Translations under genes and position numbers: made by a program
DNA from: Rhodobacteraceae bacterium UBA2776
Lineage (GTDB): Bacteria > Pseudomonadota > Alphaproteobacteria > Rhodobacterales > Rhodobacteraceae
Direction: 5' to 3'
Assembly: GCA_002352425.1 (NCBI GenBank)
Contig: DEIK01000015.1
Coordinates: forward strand, 1-50,197
DNA: 50,197 bases
The notes under the pieces: model-generated
What the model saw: the letters and a program-made list of their open reading frames with translations, nothing else
The model's database searches: none
What the model was told of the DNA's origin: nothing
In this document: positions 25,412 to 33,986 of the stretch, piece by piece
Numbering within the stretch: position 1 is the first letter of the stretch
Layout of the letters: each line of letters begins with the position of its first letter

Positions 25412-25433
25412 GTGCAACCGTTAAGGACGCATC

Positions 25434-26225
25434 ATGACGTATCCCCACCGCTCCAGACCAATGGGCATAGAGAATAATAATACGGTTCCTCATACGTGGG
25501 CCGCTCGACCAGACAGGCGACCTTTGCGTGCCTTGCCTCGGACACGCCGTTACGAGGTCGCCTATCTGGGCCATAATTCCGAAATCACTGATTTTACCCG
25601 CATTGCCCCCGCCATGCCGACCTTTGAAGACGCGTTCTGTGCGTTGGCGCGGGGCAGTTTAATTGCCACTGACGAAGGGCCCATTGCGGTCGAAGACCTG
25701 CTGCCCGGCACCCGTGTGCTAACCCGTGATCAAGGCGCACAACCCTTGCTTTGGTCCGGATCAATGTCCCTTGTGCCCGATGCCCCGAACCAACCCGAGG
25801 GCATGGGCAAGCTGTCGCGCGTCACTGCAGACAGTTTTGGCTTGGGCCGCCCGATGCCGGATCTTTTGCTCGGCCCCTCGGCGCGGCTGTTTCGTCAGGA
25901 CGCGGTTTTGATTTCGGCTATGGGCACTTCAGCCGCCCTGGCCCCGATCACCGCTTTTATTGACGGCGACACAGTGCTGGAAATCACCCCGGCCACCACC
26001 GTGCGCGTCTATCATTTGGCGTTTGAACGTCACCAGATTATTTACGCCAATGGGCTAGAGGTCGAAAGCTATCATCCGGGCAACCGCAATGATATTCACC
26101 TAACCGGCCAAATGCGGTCGCTGTTTTTGGCGATGTTCCCTCACATTAAGTCCTTAGGCGAATTCGGCCCGTCGGCCTATCCACGGATGTCACTGGACGA
26201 AACGATGGACATTTTGGCCGCCTAG
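25434..26225 (+). CDS. Hint-domain protein with substituted catalytic residues
   Basis: A 263-residue protein of the Rhodobacteraceae Hint_2 type. The domain starts near residue 69 (CALARGSLIATDEGPIAVED) and includes TADSFGLGRPMPDLLLGPSA and GLEVESYHPG. The position of the autoprocessing nucleophile, one residue after C69, holds Ala (A70), and the later histidine position in LLGPSARLF is Ala (A150). Self-cleavage is therefore doubtful. The N-terminal ~65 residues are non-homologous and Arg/Pro-rich; no signal peptide is evident. AAGGA precedes the ATG. The function of such proteins is unknown; compare the intact-looking copy at 38744. Confidence 0.82.
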   Translation: MTYPHRSRPMGIENNNTVPHTWAARPDRRPLRALPRTRRYEVAYLGHNSEITDFTRIAPAMPTFEDAFCALARGSLIATDEGPIAVEDLLPGTRVLTRDQGAQPLLWSGSMSLVPDAPNQPEGMGKLSRVTADSFGLGRPMPDLLLGPSARLFRQDAVLISAMGTSAALAPITAFIDGDTVLEITPATTVRVYHLAFERHQIIYANGLEVESYHPGNRNDIHLTGQMRSLFLAMFPHIKSLGEFGPSAYPRMSLDETMDILAA

Positions 26226-26309
26226 GCGCGCTGCGGATTTTTATGCAGGACCAATCACAATCATGCATTCATCCGATCGTCGGATGAATTCAATTTTGTT
26301 GGATTTGTA

Positions 26310-26810
26310 TCAGGCCAGTTTTTCCAGCCGCTTTTCGAGCACATCGAATGGCACACCTGGTTCATCCTTGGCACCGCGAATAACCAGTGAGGTTTTGACG
26401 CTGGCCACATTGTCTGCCGAGGTCAAATCCTCGGTCAGGAAATTCTGAAACGTCAAAAGGTCCGGTGCGACGCATTTCAACACGAAATCCACTTCGCCAT
26501 TCAGCATGTGACACTCGCGCACCAGCGGCCAGTTCTGGCATTTCTCCTCAAACGCCGACAGATCAACCTCAGCCTGAGAGACCAGACCGACCATCGCAAA
26601 AACCTGTACTTCAAACCCCAAGGCACGGGCGTCCACATCGGCATGATAGCCGCGGATAAACCCATTTTCCTCTAGCGTGCGCACGCGGCGCAAGCAGGGT
26701 GGCGCCGAAATTCCGACCCGTTTGGCCAATTCCACGTTGGTCATGCGACCATCGGCCTGCAATTCAGCCAATATCATCCGGTCAATAGGATCAAATTTCA
26801 TTGCAACCAT
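26310..26810 (-). CDS. Lrp/AsnC family transcriptional regulator
   Basis: A 166-residue feast/famine regulator. The N-terminal helix-turn-helix spans FDPIDRMILAELQADGRMTN and VELAKRVGISAPPCLRRVRT; the RAM effector-binding domain follows (ECHMLNGEVDFVLKCVAPDL). Such proteins sense amino acids and often act on neighbours. The start is placed at the ATG at 26810 (GGGGG five bases upstream); an ATG three codons later is also possible. It is divergent from trxB, with repeated AATATT motifs between them that could be its sites. Confidence 0.92.
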   Translation of the reverse strand: MVAMKFDPIDRMILAELQADGRMTNVELAKRVGISAPPCLRRVRTLEENGFIRGYHADVDARALGFEVQVFAMVGLVSQAEVDLSAFEEKCQNWPLVRECHMLNGEVDFVLKCVAPDLLTFQNFLTEDLTSADNVASVKTSLVIRGAKDEPGVPFDVLEKRLEKLA

Positions 26811-26862
26811 GACGGCCCCCAATTTGCGTTATGCCGGATTGTATGCGCCCACCCATTGGTGC

Positions 26863-26892
26863 GCAACAATATTTCACAACTTCGCAATATTC
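26863..26892. promoter_or_regulatory. candidate Lrp-type sites between lrp and trxB
   Basis: Two related elements, GCAACAATATT and CGCAATATTC, start 20 bases apart, about two helical turns. Lrp/AsnC proteins of alphaproteobacteria often recognise AATATT cores flanked by GC. The position between divergent genes suits control of both, but no binding is shown. Confidence 0.35.
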
Positions 26893-27006
26893 TTTCGACA
26901 TCAGTAAATACACGCGCCTTTTATCGCGGCAGTGGCCAACGGGGCTTTCACTGCGCGGCCTGCCCGATTATATCACCTAAAACGACCTATCCCAAAGGAG
27001 CCTGTT

Positions 27007-27954
27007 ATGGCCGAAACACGTCACACCAAAGTATTGATCATCGGCTCTGGCCCCGCAGGCTACACCGCTGGCGTCTATGCCAGCCGCGCTATGTTAAACC
27101 CGTTGCTGGTGCAGGGGCTTGAGCCCGGCGGCCAGCTGACCACCACCACGGATGTTGAAAACTACCCCGGCTTCACCGAGGTCCAAGGCCCCGATCTGAT
27201 GATCAAAATGCAAGAACACGCCGCCGCAATGGGCACCGAGATCATCGGCGATATTATTACCGATCTGGATCTGTCCAAACGCCCCTTTACCGCCAATTCT
27301 GACAGCGGCACAGTCTATACCGCTGATGCGATTATTCTTTGCACGGGCGCACGGGCAAAATGGCTGGGTCTGGAAACAGAAGAAGCCTTCAAAGGCTTTG
27401 GCGTTTCGGCCTGTGCGACCTGTGATGGGTTCTTTTACCGCGATCAGGAAATCGTTGTGGTTGGGGGTGGCAACACGGCCGTAGAAGAAGCCTTGTTCCT
27501 GACCAACTTCGCCAGCAAAGTCACTCTGATCCACCGCCGCGATGAGTTGCGCAGCGAAAAAATCCTTGAAGATCGCTTGATGAAAAACCCCAAGATCGAA
27601 CCCCTGTGGTTTAATGAGCTGGTCGAAGTCGTTGGCGACGAGATGCCCAAAGGCGTCACCGGCGTGCGCACCAAGAACGTCAAAACCGGCGAGATCACCG
27701 AGATACCCTGCAAGGGCGTGTTCATCGCAATCGGTCACTCGCCCGCCAACGAATTGGTCAAGGACGTGCTGGAAACCCACATGGGCGGCTACGTCGTGAC
27801 ACAACCAGACAGCACGGCCACCTCGATCCCTGGCGTGTTTGCCGCAGGCGATTTGATCGACCACAAATACCGTCAAGCGGTGACCTCGGCGGGTATGGGC
27901 TGCATGGCCGCGCTCGAGGCTGAGCGGTTCTTGGCCGAAGAAGGTGACGCTTAA
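27007..27954 (+). CDS. trxB: thioredoxin-disulfide reductase
   Basis: A 315-residue low-molecular-weight thioredoxin reductase that uses NADPH to reduce thioredoxin. The FAD site is VLIIGSGPAGYTAGVYASRA, the redox disulfide is C136-A-T-C139, the NADPH site is VVVGGGNTAVEEALFL, and the C-terminal FAD contact is GVFAAGDLIDHKYRQAVTSA. The start at 27007 has AAAGGAG upstream; the frame continues 25 codons further up without family sequence. A terminator follows at 27961. Confidence 0.97.
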   Translation: MAETRHTKVLIIGSGPAGYTAGVYASRAMLNPLLVQGLEPGGQLTTTTDVENYPGFTEVQGPDLMIKMQEHAAAMGTEIIGDIITDLDLSKRPFTANSDSGTVYTADAIILCTGARAKWLGLETEEAFKGFGVSACATCDGFFYRDQEIVVVGGGNTAVEEALFLTNFASKVTLIHRRDELRSEKILEDRLMKNPKIEPLWFNELVEVVGDEMPKGVTGVRTKNVKTGEITEIPCKGVFIAIGHSPANELVKDVLETHMGGYVVTQPDSTATSIPGVFAAGDLIDHKYRQAVTSAGMGCMAALEAERFLAEEGDA

Positions 27955-27960
27955 TTTTGT

Positions 27961-27980
27961 GCCCCTTTCGGGGCGCTTTT
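27961..27980 (+). terminator. rho-independent terminator of trxB
   Basis: GCCCC-TTTC-GGGGC followed by GCTTTT, six bases after the trxB stop. Confidence 0.8.
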
Positions 27981-27984
27981 ATCG

Positions 27985-28304
27985 GATCACTTTTGCCGTG
28001 ACACACAACGCGTTTTGGGTGGGGTGATCCATCCAGAGGTGTGGTTCCACCACGATGGGCAACCCGCTTTTTATTGCTCACCAGTCGTGACGCCGCAACA
28101 GCCGCTGTTGCCGTTTATCTGAAACCTGATGATCCACCTCGCGTGACCATTCCGTTTGATGTATCCAACGCCGCGCTCTGCGATCTGCGTGACCTCGACA
28201 CCTGCGCCACCCTTGGGATCGATCTGAACACCCCATCCGTGCTTTGGGTTCGGCAACGTGCGCAGGTTCAATTGGCAGGCTCACCTCAAGAATTCCGGGC
28301 TTAG
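27985..28304 (+). pseudogene. remnant of a RES-domain-like gene (tentative)
   Basis: No intact frame, but two frames joined near 28080 read as one protein fragment: frame one gives DTQRVLGGVIHPEVWFHHDG and QPAFYCS, then a shift of one or two bases gives SRDAATAAVAVYLKPDDPPR and VTIPFDVSNAALCDLRDLDT. The DAATA segment followed by D-L-x-x-L-G-I-D resembles RES-domain proteins, NAD+-degrading toxins in some toxin-antitoxin pairs. The 5' end has no start and runs into the trxB terminator; the normal C-terminal part seems missing. No antitoxin gene is adjacent. The frame continuity is seen; the family is recalled. Confidence 0.4.
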
Positions 28305-28474
28305 CTAATCCATTTTCCAGTTAATTTCTGCAAATATGTTCCACCTCGGCATCAATTCGCTTAAATATGTAGGAAATTTACAAAACCAGCTTTTGTTTCA
28401 CTTGATATTCACCTTCAGGCCACCCTATCTGCACCCAGAACACAGTCTATTACCAATCAGATCGAGAGTAACCC
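28305..28474. other. leader of sat-cysC
   Basis: 170 bases, AT-rich, without a gene; expected to hold the sat-cysC promoter. I see no clear -35/-10 pair or terminator. Confidence 0.4.
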
Positions 28475-30187
28475 ATGTCCATGCCCATCCTTGCGCCTAT
28501 TCCTGAATTGTATGTTTCCTATGAGAGCGCCCAAAAGTTGAAAACCGAGGCGGCCGAGCTGACCTCTTGGGATCTAAGCTCCCGCCAAACCTGCGATCTT
28601 GAGTTGCTGATGAATGGTGGTTTCAACCCGCTAAAGGGATTCATGAACGAGGCGGATTACAACGGCGTTGTAGAAAACATGCGCCTTGCGGATGGCACAC
28701 TATGGCCAATGCCGATCACATTGGATGTGGACGAAAAATTCGCCGACAGCGTTGAGCTGGGCCAAGACATTGCCCTACGCGACCAAGAGGGTGTGATCCT
28801 CGGGATGATGTCCGTCACCGACAAATGGGAACCGAACAAATCCGTCGAGGCCGAAAAAGTATTCGGCGCCGACGATGATGCGCACCCCGCCGTCAACTAT
28901 CTGCACAACACGGCTGGCAAAATCTACCTTGGTGGTCCGGTTACCGGCATCCAACAGCCAGTGCATTATGATTTTAAGGCGCGCCGCGACACGCCGAATG
29001 AATTACGGACCTATTTTCGCAAACTGGGCTGGCGCAAAGTTGTGGCCTTCCAAACCCGCAACCCGCTGCACCGCGCCCACCAGGAGCTGACGTTCCGCGC
29101 CGCCCGCGAGGCGCAGGCCAACCTGTTGATCCACCCGATTGTTGGCATGACCAAACCTGGTGATATCGACCATTTCACACGTGTGCGTTGTTACGAAGCT
29201 GTGTTGGATCAATACAAGGCCTCAACCACGACCATGTCGTTGTTGAACCTCGCCATGCGCATGGCTGGCCCCCGCGAAGCCGTTTGGCACGGTTTGATCC
29301 GGAAAAACCACGGCTGCACCCACTTTATTGTTGGTCGCGACCACGCCGGCCCCGGTAAAAATTCCCAAGGTGAGGATTTCTACGGCCCCTATGATGCACA
29401 GGACCTGTTCCGCGAGCACCAAGAAGAAATGGGCATCGAAATGGTCGATTTCAAGCACATGGTCTATGTGCAAGAACGTGCCCAATACGAGCCCGCCGAC
29501 GAGATCAAAGACAAAGATTCCGTCACCGTGCTGAACATTTCGGGCACTGAATTGCGTCGCCGCCTGTCCGAAGGTCTGGAAATTCCAGAGTGGTTTTCCT
29601 TCCCAACAGTTGTGGAAGAGCTGCGCAAAACCCGCCCTGCCCGCAAGGAACAGGGTTTCACCGTGTTCTTCACGGGTTTCTCGGGGTCAGGTAAATCCAC
29701 CATCGCCAACGCGCTGATGGTAAAATTGATGGAAATGGGTGGCCGCCCTGTGACGCTACTTGATGGCGATCTGGTGCGCAAAAACCTGTCCTCGGAACTT
29801 GGGTTCTCCAAAGAACACCGCGATCTGAACATCCGTCGCATCGGTTATGTCGCCAGCGAAATCACCAAAAACGGCGGCATCGCGATCTGCGCGCCCATCG
29901 CGCCCTACGCCACCACCCGCCGCGCGGTCCGCGAAGACATCGAGGCCTTTGGTGCCTTCATCGAAGTCCATGTTGCAACCTCGATCGAGGAATGCGAACG
30001 CCGCGACCGCAAGGGATTGTACAAATTGGCTCGCGAAGGCAAGATCAAGGAATTCACAGGTATTTCAGACCCCTACGACATTCCTAAAGATCCAGAGCTG
30101 GCCGTGGAGACAGAAAACGTCGATGTCGACAACTGCGCGCACCAAGTTCTGCTCAAGCTGGAAAGCATGGGCCTGATTGCGGGATAA
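28475..30187 (+). CDS. cysC/sat fusion: bifunctional sulfate adenylyltransferase/adenylylsulfate kinase
   Basis: A 570-residue fusion. The N-terminal ~385 residues are ATP sulfurylase (Sat type): VVAFQTRNPLHRAHQELTFR, HPIVGMTKPGDIDHFTRVRC and IVGRDHAGPGKNSQGEDFYG, making adenylylsulfate from sulfate and ATP. The C-terminal part is APS kinase with P-loop FTGFSGSGKSTIANAL, making PAPS, followed by LDGDLVRKNLSSELGFSKEH. One protein therefore does the first two steps of sulfate assimilation. Starts at ATG 28475 or two codons later. A strong terminator follows. No other cys gene is adjacent. Confidence 0.96.
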   Translation: MSMPILAPIPELYVSYESAQKLKTEAAELTSWDLSSRQTCDLELLMNGGFNPLKGFMNEADYNGVVENMRLADGTLWPMPITLDVDEKFADSVELGQDIALRDQEGVILGMMSVTDKWEPNKSVEAEKVFGADDDAHPAVNYLHNTAGKIYLGGPVTGIQQPVHYDFKARRDTPNELRTYFRKLGWRKVVAFQTRNPLHRAHQELTFRAAREAQANLLIHPIVGMTKPGDIDHFTRVRCYEAVLDQYKASTTTMSLLNLAMRMAGPREAVWHGLIRKNHGCTHFIVGRDHAGPGKNSQGEDFYGPYDAQDLFREHQEEMGIEMVDFKHMVYVQERAQYEPADEIKDKDSVTVLNISGTELRRRLSEGLEIPEWFSFPTVVEELRKTRPARKEQGFTVFFTGFSGSGKSTIANALMVKLMEMGGRPVTLLDGDLVRKNLSSELGFSKEHRDLNIRRIGYVASEITKNGGIAICAPIAPYATTRRAVREDIEAFGAFIEVHVATSIEECERRDRKGLYKLAREGKIKEFTGISDPYDIPKDPELAVETENVDVDNCAHQVLLKLESMGLIAG

Positions 30188-30207
30188 AAAGCTCAACTAA
30201 ACCAAAC

Positions 30208-30242
30208 AAAAGGCCGCTCCCCTTTAGGGGCGCGGCCTTTTT
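30208..30242 (+). terminator. rho-independent terminator of sat-cysC
   Basis: AAAGGCCGC pairs with GCGGCCTTT, with an inner CCCC/GGGG stem, followed by a T-rich tail, 20 bases after the stop. Confidence 0.9.
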
Positions 30243-30316
30243 CTTTGCCCTTGCACAAAAAAAGGGGCTTCACAGATTACCTGCAATGCCCCCCCTTTCT
30301 TCTTTTCTTAAAATCC

Positions 30317-30375
30317 GCCTGCCGCAGGCAAAACCTCGAGCGCAGCGAGTTCCTAAGCAGCCCGCAGGGCTTTTG
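30317..30375. terminator. three consecutive hairpins between sat-cysC and gcvP
   Basis: GCCTG-CCG-CAGGC (30317-30329), CTCG...CGAG (30335-30349) and AGCCC-GCA-GGGCT with TTTT (30359-30375). All contain CGCAG at or near the loop. The last one can end plus-strand transcription or act in the gcvP 3' end. Confidence 0.5.
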
Positions 30376-30380
30376 CATTC

Positions 30381-33215
30381 CTAGTCTTCATAATCCGACA
30401 AGGGCGGACAGGTGCATATCAAATGCCGATCGCCATAGACGTTATCGACGCGCCCAACCGGCGGCCAATATTTGTCCACCTTAAATGCACCGGGTGGAAA
30501 ACACCCCTGTGCGCGGCTATACGGCCTGTCCCAATCCTCTACCAAATCGCTGACCGTGTGTGGCGCGTTCTTTAGCGGATTATTTTCGGCATCCATCGCT
30601 CCGCTTTCAACCTCGCCAATCTCGGCACGGATTGACAACATCGCTTTGATAAACCGATCCAGCTCTGCCTTGGTCTCACTCTCGGTCGGTTCAACCATCA
30701 GGGTCCCTGCCACGGGCCAACTCATCGTTGGCGCATGAAAACCGCTGTCGATCAGCCGTTTGGCAATGTCATCCACTGTGATATGGGCGCTTTCTTCAAA
30801 GGGCCGCGTGTCCAAAATACATTCATGCGCAACCCGCCCGCCTTTGCCCTTGAACAAGACGTCATAAGATCCCTCAAGCTGCTTTGCCAGGTAGTTGGCG
30901 TTCAAAATCGCCACCTTGGTGGCCTGGGTTAACCCGGCGCCGCCCATCATCATCACATAACCCCAGCTGATCACAAGGATCGACCCCGAGCCGTAAGCCG
31001 CCGCCGAAACAGCGCCTTCACCATCCACAGGATTGCCCGGCAAAAACGGTGCAAGATGTGCTTTTACGCCAATCGGCCCCATGCCGGGGCCACCGCCGCC
31101 ATGCGGAATGGCAAATGTTTTGTGCAGGTTCAAATGGCTGACATCGCCACCGATATCGCCAACCTTGGACAGGCCAACCATCGCGTTCAGATTGGCACCG
31201 TCAATGTAGACCTGCCCGCCAAATTCATGGGTGATTTCGCAAATCTCGCGCACGGTTTCTTCGAACACCCCATGCGTCGACGGATAGGTGATCATGCAGG
31301 CCGCCAGATCATCACCTGCGGCCTCGGCCTTGGCGCGGAAATCAGCCACGTCGATGTCGCCATTGTCAGCCGATTTGACCACAACCACCTTCATCCCCGC
31401 CATTTGTGCGCTGGCTGGATTGGTGCCATGTGCCGACACTGGGATCAGGCAAATCTTACGATTTTCTTCGCCGTTGGAGCGGTGATAGGCGTTGATCGTC
31501 AACAGCCCCGCATATTCGCCCTGCGCGCCCGAATTGGGTTGCATCGACATGGCGTCATAACCTGTGATCAGGCAGAGCTTCTCGCTTAGATCCTCAACAA
31601 TCTCTGTGTAACCCACCACCTGATCATCCGGTGCCAACGGGTGGATATGGGCGAACTCCGGCCAGCTCAGCGGCATCATTTCGGCGGCGGCATTCAGCTT
31701 CATTGTGCAGGACCCAAGCGGGATCATCGAGCGATCCAACGCCAAGTCACGATCCGCCAACCGACGCATATAGCGCATCATTTCGGTCTCGGCGCGGTTC
31801 ATATGGAACACAGGATGGGTCAGGTATTCCGAGGTGCGTAACAGCGCGTCAGGTACGCGGTATTCCGCATGCAATGCTTCGTCCGTATGCGCAATCCCAA
31901 ACGCGCGCCACAGCCGGTTCAAAGTGTCTGAACGGGTGGTTTCATCCAGTGTGATACCCAGTTTGGTGGTGCCGATTTTGCGCAGATTGATGCGCTGTTT
32001 CACAGCCGCTTGCATTATCGCCCCTTGCAAGGGACCGACCTCGATGGTGACCGTGTCAAAGAATTTGTCAGGCTCGATCACAAACCCTGCTTCCTCTAAC
32101 CCGCGCACCAAGCGGGCGGTTTTACGGTGAATGCGTTGTGCAATGGCCTTTAGGCCTTTGGGTCCGTGAAATACGGCATAAAGCGAGGCCATCACGGCCA
32201 ACAGAGCTTGGGCTGTGCAGACGTTGGACGTGGCCTTTTCACGGCGAATATGTTGCTCGCGAGTTTGCAGCGACAAACGATATGCCGGGTCACCATGGCT
32301 GTCGATTGAAACACCAATGATCCGGCCCGGCATCGAGCGTTTCATGTTGTCTTTGCAGGCCATATAGGCCGCATGCGGGCCACCGTATCCCAGCGGAATA
32401 CCGAACCGTTGGGTCGAGCCGACGGCGATGTCAGCCCCCATCGCGCCGGGTTCCTTTAAAATGGTCAGCGCCATCGGATCCGCAATCACAATACCGATGG
32501 CTTTGGTGGCATGCAGCGCCTCCATCTCGGCTGTGAAATCACGCAGATGCCCGTAGGTGCCGGGGTATTGGAATACCGCGCCAAACACGGCACTGGCGTC
32601 CAGATCGTCAGGATTGCCGACGATCACCTCAATCCCCAGTGGCTCGGCGCGCGTCTGGATTACGCTGATATTTTGCGGGTGGCAATTCTCATCGACAAAG
32701 AACGCGTTCGCCTTGGATTTGGAAACCCGCTGCGCCATGGTCATGGCCTCGGCGGCGGCGGTGGATTCGTCCAGTAACGACGCGTTTGCGATTTCCAATC
32801 CCGTCAGATCCGTGATCATGGTTTGGAAGTTCAGCAAGGCCTCCAAGCGGCCTTGAGAAATTTCAGGCTGGTAGGGGGTATATGCCGTATACCAGGCCGG
32901 ATTTTCCAAAATATTTCGCTGGATTGCGGGTGGTGTGATCGAACCGTGATAGCCCTGCCCAATCATCGTGGTGAAGACTTTGTTTTTCTTGGCAACCTGC
33001 CGGATGTACCACAGCCACTCGCGCTCGGATTTAGGGCGGCCAAACTCCAGCGGTTCTTTGGAGCGAATGCTTTCGGGGACGGTTTGGTCGATCAACTCGT
33101 CCAGTGTGTCCACGCCCAGAACCTTCAGCATCGCCTCCATTTCTTCCGGTGACGGGCCGATATGGCGACGGTTGGCAAAATCATAGGGCAGGTAATCGGT
33201 GGGTTTAAACGGCAT
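30381..33215 (-). CDS. gcvP: glycine dehydrogenase (decarboxylating), P-protein
   Basis: A 944-residue full-length P-protein: two PLP-enzyme halves in one chain, the N-terminal opening with FANRRHIGPSPEEMEAMLKV and the active C-terminal half carrying the PLP lysine K699 in LNLHKTFAIPHGGGGPGMGP. It decarboxylates glycine and passes the aminomethyl group to lipoylated GcvH. GGAG precedes the ATG. It is the last gene of the gcvT-gcvH-VOC-gcvP operon controlled by the glycine riboswitch. Confidence 0.97.
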   Translation of the reverse strand: MPFKPTDYLPYDFANRRHIGPSPEEMEAMLKVLGVDTLDELIDQTVPESIRSKEPLEFGRPKSEREWLWYIRQVAKKNKVFTTMIGQGYHGSITPPAIQRNILENPAWYTAYTPYQPEISQGRLEALLNFQTMITDLTGLEIANASLLDESTAAAEAMTMAQRVSKSKANAFFVDENCHPQNISVIQTRAEPLGIEVIVGNPDDLDASAVFGAVFQYPGTYGHLRDFTAEMEALHATKAIGIVIADPMALTILKEPGAMGADIAVGSTQRFGIPLGYGGPHAAYMACKDNMKRSMPGRIIGVSIDSHGDPAYRLSLQTREQHIRREKATSNVCTAQALLAVMASLYAVFHGPKGLKAIAQRIHRKTARLVRGLEEAGFVIEPDKFFDTVTIEVGPLQGAIMQAAVKQRINLRKIGTTKLGITLDETTRSDTLNRLWRAFGIAHTDEALHAEYRVPDALLRTSEYLTHPVFHMNRAETEMMRYMRRLADRDLALDRSMIPLGSCTMKLNAAAEMMPLSWPEFAHIHPLAPDDQVVGYTEIVEDLSEKLCLITGYDAMSMQPNSGAQGEYAGLLTINAYHRSNGEENRKICLIPVSAHGTNPASAQMAGMKVVVVKSADNGDIDVADFRAKAEAAGDDLAACMITYPSTHGVFEETVREICEITHEFGGQVYIDGANLNAMVGLSKVGDIGGDVSHLNLHKTFAIPHGGGGPGMGPIGVKAHLAPFLPGNPVDGEGAVSAAAYGSGSILVISWGYVMMMGGAGLTQATKVAILNANYLAKQLEGSYDVLFKGKGGRVAHECILDTRPFEESAHITVDDIAKRLIDSGFHAPTMSWPVAGTLMVEPTESETKAELDRFIKAMLSIRAEIGEVESGAMDAENNPLKNAPHTVSDLVEDWDRPYSRAQGCFPPGAFKVDKYWPPVGRVDNVYGDRHLICTCPPLSDYED

Positions 33216-33239
33216 GTTCGGCTCCGGTTCATTGCGGCG

Positions 33240-33596
33240 CTAATCGCGCATGTGGGTCAGGACGTTGATTAATGTGCCCGCAGGATCGCGGACATAAAAG
33301 CGCCGGACCCCCCAAGGCTCGTTGACGGGTCCGTATTCAATCTTGATCCCAAGCGAGACCGCTTGGGCGTGCGTTTCATCAAGGTTATCAACCTCGATGG
33401 AGATGGCAGGAACGGGCGTACCCGAGCCCCCTTCGGAGGCGGCGCTCAACTGGATTGGCTGATCAGTGCCTGCCTGAACGGTGGCAATCCATCCCAGATC
33501 CATCGCCAGATCAAGGCCGAAAAGCGCGGTGTAAAAGGACGCGACCTGCGTAGGCGCGTCCGTTTGAATGTTCGCGACAATGCGTTTTACAGCCAC
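33240..33596 (-). CDS. VOC family protein inside the gcv operon
   Basis: A 118-residue glyoxalase/bleomycin-resistance-fold protein (RIVANIQTDAPTQVASFYTA at the start, VRRFYVRDPAGTLINVLTHM at the end). The GTG at 33596 has AGGGGT upstream. It lies nine bases after gcvH and 24 before gcvP, so it shares their transcript; this is not one of the T, H, P or L proteins. It lacks the first metal histidine of enzymes like glyoxalase I, so it may bind a ligand and not catalyse. Role unknown. Confidence 0.85.
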   Translation of the reverse strand: MAVKRIVANIQTDAPTQVASFYTALFGLDLAMDLGWIATVQAGTDQPIQLSAASEGGSGTPVPAISIEVDNLDETHAQAVSLGIKIEYGPVNEPWGVRRFYVRDPAGTLINVLTHMRD

Positions 33597-33605
33597 GATT
33601 CACCC

Positions 33606-33965
33606 CTACCCGATAAAGGCTTTATAGGCGGCTTCGTCCATCATTTCGTCCATCTGCGACAGGTCTGCTGGCTTCATTTTAAAGAACCATGCGTCGCCTT
33701 GAGCATCGTCATTCACCTTGCCCGGCTCATCCACCAGCATGGTATTGACCTCAACGATTTCGCCATCAATCGGCGCCAAAATATCCGAGGCGGCTTTGAC
33801 GCTTTCGATCACCACAACTTCGTCGTCTTTGGCGACTTCCTGATCCGTTTCTGGCAGTTCAACAAACACCACATCGCCCAGCTGTTCCGCCGCGTGTTCG
33901 GTGATCCCGACAACAACAACATCACCCTCAATGCGCAGCCATTCGTGCTCTTCTGTGAATTTCAT
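33606..33965 (-). CDS. gcvH: glycine cleavage system H protein
   Basis: A 119-residue lipoyl carrier. The lipoylation site is K57 in VVIESVKAASDI; FTEEHEWLRIEGD opens the protein and GDAWFFKMKPADLSQMDEMM closes it, as in the family. It shuttles the aminomethyl group between P and T proteins. GAGAAGAG precedes the ATG. It lies between gcvT and the VOC gene. Confidence 0.97.
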   Translation of the reverse strand: MKFTEEHEWLRIEGDVVVVGITEHAAEQLGDVVFVELPETDQEVAKDDEVVVIESVKAASDILAPIDGEIVEVNTMLVDEPGKVNDDAQGDAWFFKMKPADLSQMDEMMDEAAYKAFIG

Positions 33966-33986
33966 ATCTCTTCTCCCTTTAGGTTT

